Assembly (NCBI GenBank): GCA_036785325.1
Contig: JAXIVH010000103.1
Span: 335,001-399,000, forward strand
Reading direction: 5' to 3'
Length of the DNA stretch: 64,000 nt
Origin: Urophycis tenuis
Taxonomy: Eukaryota > Chordata > Actinopteri > Gadiformes > Phycidae
The notes under the pieces are model-generated. The model was not told the origin of the DNA. It saw nothing but the letters and a program-made list of their open reading frames with translations, and did no database searches. Of the stretch, positions 1-34,500 are shown in pieces (the stretch's first letter is position 1; each line of letters starts with the position of its first letter). The position numbers and the translations under genes were made by a program.

Positions 1-164
1 ATCTCCAACACAGACGGGGGAGCCCATTCAGATCCTGCAGGGGGTGGGGGGGGGGGGGGGGGGGGGACCGTGGCCCAGCAGGGAGAAGAGACGGGCTGTA
101 GCAGGAGGAGGCGGCGAGCTTTGCACAGCATCATCCGCAACAATCCTGGTTCTTGTTTTTCTAG
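1..164. other. Intronic sequence with G homopolymer, left edge of window
   Basis: This stretch precedes the first recognisable exon of NLR gene A. It contains a run of 21 G at 46-66 and ends in a pyrimidine-rich acceptor (tcttgtttttctag, ending at 164). Only the last 20-25 bases resemble the matching intron of gene B (ending at 57,149), so the G-rich part looks like an insertion or an assembly-difficult tract. No gene is seen in it. Confidence 0.5.
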
Positions 165-22510
<22,346 letters not shown>

Positions 22511-22588
22511 GAAGTAACTCAGTACTTGAGTCAGTCACTCATTCACTCATCCACCAACACAACAGGAACCATGATAGTTATGATAATA

Positions 22589-22985
22589 TATTCCATCCAT
22601 CCATCCATGTCCTCCGCTTATCCGGGGTCGGGTCGCGGGGGCAGCAGCCTGAGGAGAGAAGCCCAGACTTCCCTCTCCCCAGCCACTTCGTCCAGCTCTT
22701 CCGGGGGGATCCCGAGGCGTTCCCAGGCCAGCCGAGAGACATAGTCCCTCCAGCGTGTCCTGGGTCTTCCCCGGGGCCTCCTCCCGGAGGGACGTGCCCG
22801 GAACACCTCCCCAGGGAGGCGTCCGGGGGGCATCCTCACTAGATGCCCGAGCCACCGCAACTGGCTCCTCTCGATGCGGAGGAGCAGCGGTTCTACTCTG
22901 AGCCCCTCCCGGATGACCGAGCTTCTCACACTATCTCTAAGGGAGAGCCCGGACACCCTGCGGAGGAAACTCATTTCGGCCGCTT
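22589..22985 (-). mobile_element. Rex3-like (RTE clade) LINE 3' fragment, copy 1
   Basis: The minus-strand frame encodes SFLRRVSGLSLRDSVRSS, IERSQLRWLGHLVRMP and RTRWRDYVSRLAWERLG, ending at the PRPDPG stop. It is followed by a (GGAT)n tail (plus-strand tccatccatccatcca at 22,592-22,607). That is the usual 5'-truncated 3' end of Rex3-type elements; the tail unit GATG is characteristic. The rest of the reverse transcriptase is missing. Confidence 0.7.
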
Positions 22986-23215
22986 GTATTCGATAATATT
23001 TTGATAATATATTGATTTATATAATCATTTGAATATTACATATATCTATATACACAGATCTGTATCAATATTCCTCCTCCAGGAGAGCCCCTCTCTGAAT
23101 ACTATAGATCATTTATATTAATATTTATGTTTCATAATAACATTACTATAACATATTAGAATTGTCCTCCTCCAGGAGAGCCCCTCTCTGAATATCTATT
23201 TTATTCTTATGTCTA

Positions 23216-23985
23216 TTTTTATTTGTATATCTACCGGTACACCTCAGCAAGACTCTGGTACCTATTGCACTATTCACCTCAATGATGACTACCAAGTATG
23301 TTTACCTACCAACTGCACTGTCCACCTCAATGATGACTACCAAGTATGTTTACCTACCAACTGCACTATTCACCTCAATGATGACTACCAAGTATGTTTA
23401 CCTACCAACTGCACTGTCCACCTCAATGATGACTACCAAGTATGTTTACCTACCAACTGCACTGTCCACCTCAATGATGACTACCAAGTATGTTTACCTA
23501 CCAACTGCACTATTCACCTCAATGATGACTACCAAGTATGTTTACCTACCAACTGCACTATTCACCTCAATGATGACTACCAAGTATGTTTACCTACCAA
23601 CTGCACTGTCCACCTCAATGATGACTACCAAGTATGTTTACCTACCAACTGCACTATTCACCTCAATGATGACTACCAAGTATGTTTACCTACCAACTGC
23701 ACTGTCCACCTCAATGATGACTACCATGTATGTTCATCTACCAATCAATGATGATTACTATGTATACATATAGGTTCTCACTTTTTCACCGATCTGACTT
23801 TAACAGCTCACATTTAATTTAATCTAATCTTGTCTAGGTAAATCTATTTATTGTTTATTGTCTATAGTCAGGTTCTTATTGCACTCATCGATCCCCTTGT
23901 ATTGCTGGTCACTGTGCATTTCTCCTAAGGGGAATTAATAAAGGAATATCTCAACTTATCTTATCTTATCTTATAGATCATTTGT
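23216..23985 (+). mobile_element. Rex1/CR1-like LINE 3'-end fragment with internal expansion, copy 1
   Basis: The right part (attgctggtcactgtgcatt, then taataaaggaatatc and a (TTATC)n tail) matches LINE 3' ends at 46,340-46,420, 40,834-40,870 and 49,897-49,960. The middle is inflated by the 48-bp minisatellite. No coding region remains. Confidence 0.7.
23268..23740 (+). repeat. 48-bp minisatellite grown from LINE 3' UTR, copy 1
   Basis: About ten units of 48 bp contain caatgatgactaccaagtat and tttacctaccaactgcac, with two alternating variants (ctgtc or ctatt). The translated 16-residue repeat is an artefact. A single copy of the same unit lies in the LINE fragment at 41,040-41,087 (minus strand), which shows the origin. 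Confidence 0.9.
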
Positions 23986-24267
23986 ATTAATATTTATGTG
24001 TCATAATAACAGTACTATAACATGTTAGAATATTCCTCCTCCAGGAGAGCCCCTCTGAATATCACACATCATCAGAATTCATCATAACATTAAATAATCA
24101 CCAGATTGGTTCCTCCCCCAATCCAAGATGGCAGCTATTGTGTTTGCAACTGTGTTTGTCTCGTAATTGCTTGTTCTGTGTTGGACAATGGCATCTCTTT
24201 TAAAGTGATTTTTTACCACGATAGCTGAGCATATGGTCCTTTAAAACTTTTAAGTGGAATACTGATC

Positions 24268-24935
24268 CTTCACCTTCACCACCCACACCTGGCTACCTGC
24301 TAGCGTCAATCTGGGCCTCCACCACCTACACCTGGCTACCTGCTAGCTTCAACCTGGGCCTCCATCACTATTGTCAGGGGGAGGTTGTCACCTCCCTTCG
24401 CAGCCCAGCTACCAGCTACCAGCTACCACCAGGCACAGCTACCAGCTACCATCTGGCCCAGTTACCAGCTACCACCAGGCACAGCTACCAGCTACCATCT
24501 GGCCCAGCTACCAGCTACCAGCTACCACCAGGCACAGCTACCACCAGGCACAGCTACTAGCTACCATCTGGCCCAGCTACCATCTGGCCCAGCACCAGCT
24601 ACCACCGGGCCCAGCTACCAACTACCAGCTACCACCAGGCACAGCTACCAGCTACCACCGGGCCCAGCTACCAGCTACCACCAGGCACAGCTACCAACTA
24701 CCAGCTACCACCAGGCACAGCTACTAGCTACCACCGGGCCCAGCTACCAGCTACCACCAGGCACAGCTACCAGCTACCATCTGGCCCAGCTACCACCTGG
24801 CCCAGCTACCAGCTACCACCGGGCACAGCTACCAGCTACCATCTGGCCCAGGTACCACCGGGCCCAGCTACCAGCTGCCACCGGGGGCCCAGCTACCAGC
24901 TACCACCAGGCACAGCTACCAGCTACCATGATGTA
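24268..24935 (+). repeat. Minisatellites in L2-like LINE 5' region, copy 1
   Basis: Two copies of a 48-bp unit (cacctggctacctgctagc) at 24,268-24,365 precede a compound array at 24,398-24,932. The array is built from cagctaccagctaccaccagg, catctggcc and cgggcc modules. Such 5' arrays can act as LINE promoters in other families; that role is inferred here. Confidence 0.85.
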
Positions 24936-25422
24936 AAGTCCCACAGAGTACCTTCAATATCAACTGAGCCCCTATTGTCCTGTGTCTCTTCCGGGTTAGA
25001 GCAACGCTGGCGTCTGGTCTGTTGACTGCCGCTTCTGTCCCGGTCCGTGTCCACCGTTCATTTTTCATTTCCCGTTTATTTATTTTCCGTTCCCGTGCTC
25101 GTCTGTTGTTTTGTTTTTGTTGATTCCCTGCATCTCCACTCCATCGTGCATGCGAGTGCTCCACTCCGCTCTTCTGCTCTCACTCCACGGACTAATAGCC
25201 ACGTTAGCTGGCCAGCTAACAGCTAGCGGGACTTCTCTGTCACCCGGCGCTGAGTGTGTGATCGTTCACTCCGGAGTGCGCTCTGCTCTGCATCTGTAGC
25301 GGTGACTGTGTTGTCCCGGACCGACGTCATCAGCCCAGCCGTCTGGCTATCCAGCCGGCGTTCTCGGGGGGCAGCCTCCACTCCCTGCCAGCTCGTCAGC
25401 TGTAGCCTCGCTGCGCGCAGAC

Positions 25423-28400
25423 ATGACACAGCGGGTTTTTCCGGCCGCGTGGGCACGGTCCGGGGCACCCGTCACCGCTCACTTCACCAACACCACCACC
25501 CGGTCCACTGCTGCATCCACACGCCTCACTGCCCACCAGCTTCTAGCTAATCAGCTACTAGCCTCTGCTAAGCTACTTCCTGGACTACTCTCAGCTGCTG
25601 TTTCATCTCATCTCCTCTGTGAACTATCGCTCCTGCTACTCCAGGCTCCTTCTCCACCACCACCCCGCACACCCATCATCTACACCCCCGCTGACCTCCA
25701 CCGTCTCAACATCAACCATCGCCTCCCTCCTGCTGCTGCTATCGCTGCGAGCAAAGCTGGGATCCTCCGCCGCCGCCGCTACATCCACCGTGGCTCTGGT
25801 CTCTCCTCTAACCAACACTTCCCCGAGGGCTCACCCATCCCCTCACTCTGGACTGCCTCTCGCCCCCCTGTCACCCCAACCCCCCGCACTCCCAACCTCA
25901 GCAACCTCCGCCCCCTCCCCCCTGCACCCCCATCCATCTCCCTTGCACTACTGAACTGTCGCTCCCTCTCCAACAAATCACCCATCATATCTGAACTGCT
26001 ACTGGACAATAACATTGACTTGCTTCTCCTCTGTGAAACATGGCAACAGCCCCTGGACTACTACGCTCTCAATCAAGCCACTCCCTCCAACTACAGCTAC
26101 CTCGCCAAGCCCCGCCTCTCTGGGCGAGGATGAGGTGTTGCCGTTCTCCATAAACAATCCCTACCCATCACTGAACTGAACCTCAATCTCCCATCTATCT
26201 CTTCCTTCGAATACCTCGCCTTCTCCCTCCCCAACTCTATTACCTCTGTTCTCATCTACCGTCCACCAAAGCCCCACCCGTCTTTTCTCTCTGATCTCTC
26301 TGAACTCCTCACCATTGCATCCTCTCTCTCCTCCCGCCTCCTACTCACTGGGGACCTAAATATCCACATTGATCAGCCCAACATCCCACTGACGTCCGAT
26401 TTCCTCTCTCTCCTAGACTGTTTCCACCTTACCCAACACATCAACTTCCCTACCCATACCAAAGGACACACCCTGGACATAGTCTGCTCCTCCTTCCTAC
26501 CCATATTCAACCCTTATCCGCTCCTCTTTCCACTCTCTGATCACCTCTGCATCATCTTCTCCGCCCCCCTACCCTCACCCCATAATCCCAAAAAACGCAC
26601 CATCTCCTACCGCAACATCAAGGCAGTCAACCCACTCACTCTCTCCCAGCTCATCTCCTCTGCCTTTCCGCCTGACTCCGCCCCCTCTTCGCCTGGCGAC
26701 TATGCCTCCACGCTCAACACCATCCTCTCTGTTTCCCTGGACTCTCTAGCCCCCTGGAAAACATCATCTGTCTCATTCACCAACTCCGCCCCCTGGTACA
26801 CCCCTGAACTGCGCACCATGAAGCAAGCTGGCCGTCAACTTGAACGTCTTTTCAAAAGAACCCGCCTCACCGTCCACGCCGAAGCCTTCAAACAACACAT
26901 TTCCTCCTACCGCGACGCTCTCCTTGCTGCCAAATCCGCCCACTTCTCATCCCTCATCAACAGCACCAGCCTGAATCCCCGCACCCTGTTCTCCACTGTT
27001 AATAAACTGCTCCAGCCACCGGCCACCAACCCACCCTCCTCCCCCGACCTCTGTGACTCCTTCCTCCTCGCTTTCAACAACAAAATCTCCCAAATCAACA
27101 GCTCCCTGACTGCCACTATCAGCAACTCCCCCGCCACACACACTTCTCCCCCACCGCTCCTCCCCCTTTTCCCTGACCTCCCGCCCTTCCCTCCGCTCGC
27201 TGCTTTCTCCCCTGTCAACTCCTTCCACATCCAGGACATCATCACAGCATCGAAGACAACCACCTGCTCCCTCGACCCCCTCCCAACAACCTTAACCAAG
27301 GCCTGCCTTCCTGCCCTCCTCCCCCACCTCACCACCCTCTTCAACCAGTCTCTATCCCTTGGTCACTTTCCCACTGCCTACAAACTTGCCTCCATCACCC
27401 CCATCCTCAAAAAGCCCACCCTGGACCCAGCCAACCTCTCCAACTACCGCCCCATCTCCAACCTCCCATTCCTCTCCAAAACTCTTGAGCGCATCGTCGC
27501 CGCCCAACTCCACACCCATATCCAGTCCAATAACCTCTATGAACCCCTCCAATCTGGTTTCCGCCCACTTCACAGCACCGAAACTGCCCTCCTCAAAGTC
27601 ACCAACGATCTCCTCACCTCCGCAGACTCCGGCGCCCTCAACATCCTGTTACTCCTCGACCTTAGCGCAGCCTTTGACACTGTTAACCACTCTATCCTCC
27701 TTCAAAGGCTGCGCCAACAGGGTGTCGAGGGCACTGCACTCGACTGGCTCACCTCATACCTCACCAACAGGCAACAGTTCGTCTCCCTCTCCGGTCACAC
27801 ATCCACCCTCTCCCCAGTCAAGCAGGGGGTCCCCCAAGGCTCAGTCCTCGGACCCCTCCTCTTCATCTGCTACATCTTCCCCCTTGGTCATATCATGCGC
27901 AACCTCAACCTGGACTTTCATTGCTACGCCGACGACACCCAGATATATATCAGCACCAAACCCACCCAAAACCCACCCCTCACCCACATCGAAACCTGCA
28001 TCACTATAATAAAATCATGGCTGAACCACAACTTCCTTCAACTCAACAGCGACAAAACAGAACTCCTCCTCATTGGCACCAAATCCACCCTCAGCAAAAC
28101 CGGACCCATCTCACTCACCATTGGCACATCAACCATCACTCCCTCCCCCCTGGCACGCAACCTTGGCGTTATCCTGGACCCTACCCTCTCCTTCGATCCC
28201 CATGTCAGCTCTATCATCAAATCCTCATACTTCCACCTCCGTCGCATCGCCAAAATCAGACACTGCCTCTCTCCCCCTGCTGCCGAATCCCTCATCCACG
28301 CCTTCATCTCCTCCCGCCTCGACTACTGCAACTCCCTCCTCACTGGCATCACTTCCCATTCCCTCCATAGACTCCAACTGGTCCAGAACTCTGCCGCCCG

Positions 28401-28779
28401 CCTCCTTACCCACACCCGGTCCCACCAGCACATCACCCCTGTTCTCCACTCTCTCCACTGGCTCCCCATCAAACAGCGCATCATCTTCAAAACACTTCTT
28501 CTCACCTTCAAAGCCCTCCATCACCTGGCCCCCCCGTACCTGTCTGACCTCCTCATCCCCCACCGCCCCACCCGTGCCCTCCGATCCTCCTCCAGTCTCT
28601 CCCTGATCACACCTAGGTCAAAACTTAAGTCCTTTGGGGACAGAGCCTTCTCCCGCTCTGCACCCCGGCTCTGGAACTCTCTCCCCCAACCAGTCCGCGA
28701 CTCCCCCTCACTCCCCACATTCAAGTCCCATCTAAAAACCTACCTCTTCTCCCAAGCCTTCAACCTCCCCTACCCATAA
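25423..28779 (+). pseudogene. L2-like LINE ORF2 (endonuclease-reverse transcriptase), one nonsense codon, copy 1
   Basis: One frame of about 1,118 codons is interrupted only by TGA at 26,131-26,133, in a glycine-rich GRG*GVAV context where GGA is expected. The endonuclease part shows LNCRSLSNKSPIISELL, LLCETW, GDLNIHID (near 26,353) and SDHLCIIF. The reverse transcriptase shows NYRPISNLPFLSKTLERI, LLDLSAAFDTVNH, KQGVPQGSVLGPLLF and the catalytic YADD (27,924-27,935). The C-terminus (LHWLPIKQRIIFK, APRLWNSLPQ) is complete. These enzymes nick the target and copy LINE RNA into it. A downstream frame from 26,818 could still encode the RT alone. No ORF1 was recognised upstream. Confidence 0.85.
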
Positions 28780-28996
28780 CCGGTGTCCTGTCCCTCCCCC
28801 TGTGCTTCATTCCTCATGTCAATCACTGTTGTCCCTACCTCGTCCCCCCAGTATGTCTCTACTATTTTCTTTTTTTTTTTTTTTTCCATGTTAATGCGTC
28901 TTTGGGTCCTTGAAAAGCGCTATATAAATATAATGTATTATTATTTATTATTATTATAGATCAATACATGACATCATCATGTTCCTCTGTTGATAT

Positions 28997-29535
<539 letters not shown>

Positions 29536-30057
29536 ATGAAAAAGATAGATAGAGAGAAAAAGAGTGGGAGAGAGGGAAAGAGAGAGTGGGGGAGATGGAG
29601 AGATAAAGAGACAGTGGGAGAGGGAGAAAGAATGGGAGCGAGAGAGAGAAAGAGAGTGGGAAAGAGATATATAGAGAGAGTGGGAGAGAGAGAGTTGGGG
29701 ATAGAGAGCAATAGAGTGGGAGAGAGTGAGAAAAAGAGAGTGGGAGAGAGAGGGAGGGTGATAGAGAGAGAGAAAGAGAGAGGGAGAGAGAGATTTCTCA
29801 TGGCTGTATTACCTTCATTTATGTTCTTTTGTAAAGATGTGTCATTGTGTATTGTTTTATTTGAAGGTATACATGGCTGTTTCATATTTTGTAAAAGGTC
29901 TATTGGACAAGCCTATACAATGTAATATTTGCTATTTCCATTCGTCTTCTGCTTATGAAAACAATAAATCAGTTGGTATGAAGTAACTCAGTACTTGAGT
30001 CAGTCACTCATTCACTCATCCACCAACACAACAGGAACCATGATAGTTATGATAATA

Positions 30058-30454
30058 TATTCCATCCATCCATCCATGTCCTCCGCTTATCCGGGGTCGG
30101 GTCGCGGGGGCAGCAGCCTGAGGAGAGAAGCCCAGACTTCCCTCTCCCCAGCCACTTCGTCCAGCTCTTCCGGGGGGATCCCGAGGCGTTCCCAGGCCAG
30201 CCGAGAGACATAGTCCCTCCAGCGTGTCCTGGGTCTTCCCCGGGGCCTCCTCCCGGAGGGACGTGCCCGGAACACCTCCCCAGGGAGGCGTCCGGGGGGC
30301 ATCCTCACTAGATGCCCGAGCCACCGCAACTGGCTCCTCTCGATGCGGAGGAGCAGCGGTTCTACTCTGAGCCCCTCCCGGATGACCGAGCTTCTCACAC
30401 TATCTCTAAGGGAGAGCCCGGACACCCTGCGGAGGAAACTCATTTCGGCCGCTT
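30058..30454 (-). mobile_element. Rex3-like LINE 3' fragment, copy 2
   Basis: Identical by reading to 22,589-22,985. It includes the same C-terminal reverse-transcriptase frame and GATG-type tail. Confidence 0.7.
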
Positions 30455-30508
30455 GTATTCGATAATATTTTGATAATATATTGATTTATATAATCATTTG
30501 AATATTAC

Positions 30509-31579
30509 ATATATCTATATACACAGATCTGTATCAATATTCCTCCTCCAGGAGAGCCCCTCTCTGAATACTATAGATCATTTATATTAATATTTATGTT
30601 TCATAATAACATTACTATAACATATTAGAATTGTCCTCCTCCAGGAGAGCCCCTCTCTGAATATCTATTTTATTCTTATGTCTATTTTTATTTGTATATC
30701 TACCGGTACACCTCAGCAAGACTCTGGTACCTATTGCACTATTCACCTCAATGATGACTACCAAGTATGTTTACCTACCAACTGCACTGTCCACCTCAAT
30801 GATGACTACCAAGTATGTTTACCTACCAACTGCACTATTCACCTCAATGATGACTACCAAGTATGTTTACCTACCAACTGCACTGTCCACCTCAATGATG
30901 ACTACCAAGTATGTTTACCTACCAACTGCACTGTCCACCTCAATGATGACTACCAAGTATGTTTACCTACCAACTGCACTATTCACCTCAATGATGACTA
31001 CCAAGTATGTTTACCTACCAACTGCACTATTCACCTCAATGATGACTACCAAGTATGTTTACCTACCAACTGCACTGTCCACCTCAATGATGACTACCAA
31101 GTATGTTTACCTACCAACTGCACTATTCACCTCAATGATGACTACCAAGTATGTTTACCTACCAACTGCACTGTCCACCTCAATGATGACTACCATGTAT
31201 GTTCATCTACCAATCAATGATGATTACTATGTATACATATAGGTTCTCACTTTTTCACCGATCTGACTTTAACAGCTCACATTTAATTTAATCTAATCTT
31301 GTCTAGGTAAATCTATTTATTGTTTATTGTCTATAGTCAGGTTCTTATTGCACTCATCGATCCTCTTGTATTGCTGGTCACTGTGCATTTCTCCTAAGGG
31401 GAATTAATAAAGGAATATCTCAACTTATCTTATCTTATCTTATAGATCATTTGTATTAATATTTATGTGTCATAATAACAGTACTATAACATGTTAGAAT
31501 ATTCCTCCTCCAGGAGAGCCCCTCTGAATATCACACATCATCAGAATTCATCATAACATTAAATAATCACCAGATTGGT
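30509..31579. repeat. LINE 3'-end fragment, 48-bp minisatellite and 100-bp repeats, copy 2
   Basis: Duplicate of 23,040-24,110. The minisatellite lies at 30,737-31,209 with the same number and order of variant units, so it has not changed since the duplication. T at 31,363 is one of the few differences from copy 1. Confidence 0.85.
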
Positions 31580-34500
31580 TCCTCCCCCAATCCAAGATGG
31601 CAGCTATTGTGTTTGCAACTGTGTTTGTCTCGTAATTGCTTGTTCTGTGTTGGACAATGGCATCTCTTTTAAAGTGATTTTTTACCACGATAGCTGAGCA
31701 TATGGTCCTTTAAAACTTTTAAGTGGAATACTGATCCTTCACCTTCACCACCCACACCTGGCTACCTGCTAGCGTCAATCTGGGCCTCCACCACCTACAC
31801 CTGGCTACCTGCTAGCTTCAACCTGGGCCTCCATCACTATTGTCAGGGGGAGGTTGTCACCTCCCTTCGCAGCCCAGCTACCAGCTACCAGCTACCACCA
31901 GGCACAGCTACCAGCTACCATCTGGCCCAGTTACCAGCTACCACCAGGCACAGCTACCAGCTACCATCTGGCCCAGCTACCAGCTACCAGCTACCACCAG
32001 GCACAGCTACCACCAGGCACAGCTACTAGCTACCATCTGGCCCAGCTACCATCTGGCCCAGCACCAGCTACCACCGGGCCCAGCTACCAACTACCAGCTA
32101 CCACCAGGCACAGCTACCAGCTACCACCGGGCCCAGCTACCAGCTACCACCAGGCACAGCTACCAACTACCAGCTACCACCAGGCACAGCTACTAGCTAC
32201 CACCGGGCCCAGCTACCAGCTACCACCAGGCACAGCTACCAGCTACCATCTGGCCCAGCTACCACCTGGCCCAGCTACCAGCTACCACCGGGCACAGCTA
32301 CCAGCTACCATCTGGCCCAGGTACCACCGGGCCCAGCTACCAGCTGCCACCGGGGGCCCAGCTACCAGCTACCACCAGGCACAGCTACCAGCTACCATGA
32401 TGTAAAGTCCCACAGAGTACCTTCAATATCAACTGAGCCCCTATTGTCCTGTGTCTCTTCCGGGTTAGAGCAACGCTGGCGTCTGGTCTGTTGACTGCCG
32501 CTTCTGTCCCGGTCCGTGTCCACCGTTCATTTTTCATTTCCCGTTTATTTATTTTCCGTTCCCGTGCTCGTCTGTTGTTTTGTTTTTGTTGATTCCCTGC
32601 ATCTCCACTCCATCGTGCATGCGAGTGCTCCACTCCGCTCTTCTGCTCTCACTCCACGGACTAATAGCCACGTTAGCTGGCCAGCTAACAGCTAGCGGGA
32701 CTTCTCTGTCACCCGGCGCTGAGTGTGTGATCGTTCACTCCGGAGTGCGCTCTGCTCTGCATCTGTAGCGGTGACTGTGTTGTCCCGGACCGACGTCATC
32801 AGCCCAGCCGTCTGGCTATCCAGCCGGCGTTCTCGGGGGGCAGCCTCCACTCCCTGCCAGCTCGTCAGCTGTAGCCTCGCTGCGCGCAGACATGACACAG
32901 CGGGTTTTTCCGGCCGCGTGGGCACGGTCCGGGGCACCCGTCACCGCTCACTTCACCAACACCACCACCCGGTCCACTGCTGCATCCACACGCCTCACTG
33001 CCCACCAGCTTCTAGCTAATCAGCTACTAGCCTCTGCTAAGCTACTTCCTGGACTACTCTCAGCTGCTGTTTCATCTCATCTCCTCTGTGAACTATCGCT
33101 CCTGCTACTCCAGGCTCCTTCTCCACCACCACCCCGCACACCCATCATCTACACCCCCGCTGACCTCCACCGTCTCAACATCAACCATCGCCTCCCTCCT
33201 GCTGCTGCTATCGCTGCGAGCAAAGCTGGGATCCTCCGCCGCCGCCGCTACATCCACCGTGGCTCTGGTCTCTCCTCTAACCAACACTTCCCCGAGGGCT
33301 CACCCATCCCCTCACTCTGGACTGCCTCTCGCCCCCCTGTCACCCCAACCCCCCGCACTCCCAACCTCAGCAACCTCCGCCCCCTCCCCCCTGCACCCCC
33401 ATCCATCTCCCTTGCACTACTGAACTGTCGCTCCCTCTCCAACAAATCACCCATCATATCTGAACTGCTACTGGACAATAACATTGACTTGCTTCTCCTC
33501 TGTGAAACATGGCAACAGCCCCTGGACTACTACGCTCTCAATCAAGCCACTCCCTCCAACTACAGCTACCTCGCCAAGCCCCGCCTCTCTGGGCGAGGAT
33601 GAGGTGTTGCCGTTCTCCATAAACAATCCCTACCCATCACTGAACTGAACCTCAATCTCCCATCTATCTCTTCCTTCGAATACCTCGCCTTCTCCCTCCC
33701 CAACTCTATTACCTCTGTTCTCATCTACCGTCCACCAAAGCCCCACCCGTCTTTTCTCTCTGATCTCTCTGAACTCCTCACCATTGCATCCTCTCTCTCC
33801 TCCCGCCTCCTACTCACTGGGGACCTAAATATCCACATTGATCAGCCCAACATCCCACTGACGTCCGATTTCCTCTCTCTCCTAGACTGTTTCCACCTTA
33901 CCCAACACATCAACTTCCCTACCCATACCAAAGGACACACCCTGGACATAGTCTGCTCCTCCTTCCTACCCATATTCAACCCTTATCCGCTCCTCTTTCC
34001 ACTCTCTGATCACCTCTGCATCATCTTCTCCGCCCCCCTACCCTCACCCCATAATCCCAAAAAACGCACCATCTCCTACCGCAACATCAAGGCAGTCAAC
34101 CCACTCACTCTCTCCCAGCTCATCTCCTCTGCCTTTCCGCCTGACTCCGCCCCCTCTTCGCCTGGCGACTATGCCTCCACGCTCAACACCATCCTCTCTG
34201 TTTCCCTGGACTCTCTAGCCCCCTGGAAAACATCATCTGTCTCATTCACCAACTCCGCCCCCTGGTACACCCCTGAACTGCGCACCATGAAGCAAGCTGG
34301 CCGTCAACTTGAACGTCTTTTCAAAAGAACCCGCCTCACCGTCCACGCCGAAGCCTTCAAACAACACATTTCCTCCTACCGCGACGCTCTCCTTGCTGCC
34401 AAATCCGCCCACTTCTCATCCCTCATCAACAGCACCAGCCTGAATCCCCGCACCCTGTTCTCCACTGTTAATAAACTGCTCCAGCCACCGGCCACCAACC

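Larger units (their letters stand above)
23040..24110. repeat. Roughly 100-bp repeat around LINE fragment, copy 1
   Basis: A unit containing cctcctccaggagagcccct followed by AT-rich sequence (atcatttatattaatattta) occurs near 23,070, 23,168 and 24,030. A related single copy is at 38,420. The LINE 3' fragment at 23,216-23,985 sits between the second and third units. No gene is seen. Confidence 0.55.
24110..28960 (+). mobile_element. L2-like LINE, near full length, copy 1
   Basis: The element has a repeat-bearing 5' region, one long endonuclease-RT frame broken by a single TGA, and a short 3' UTR. Its end is tgaaaagcgctatataaat plus an ATT-rich tail, as in fish L2/CR1-type LINEs. The 5' border is uncertain (24,060-24,120). 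A CCAAGATGGC motif resembling a YY1 site lies at 24,122-24,131, close to the presumed 5' end. Confidence 0.75.

Noticed and set aside
23209..23773. Frames with a 16-residue repeat (also at 30,678-31,242)
   Set aside because: A 48-bp minisatellite in a LINE 3' UTR is divisible by three and so looks like a repeat protein; there is no gene context.
24371..24936. Repetitive frames rich in Ser, Tyr, Gln and Pro
   Set aside because: Minisatellite array in the LINE 5' region, open in two overlapping frames.
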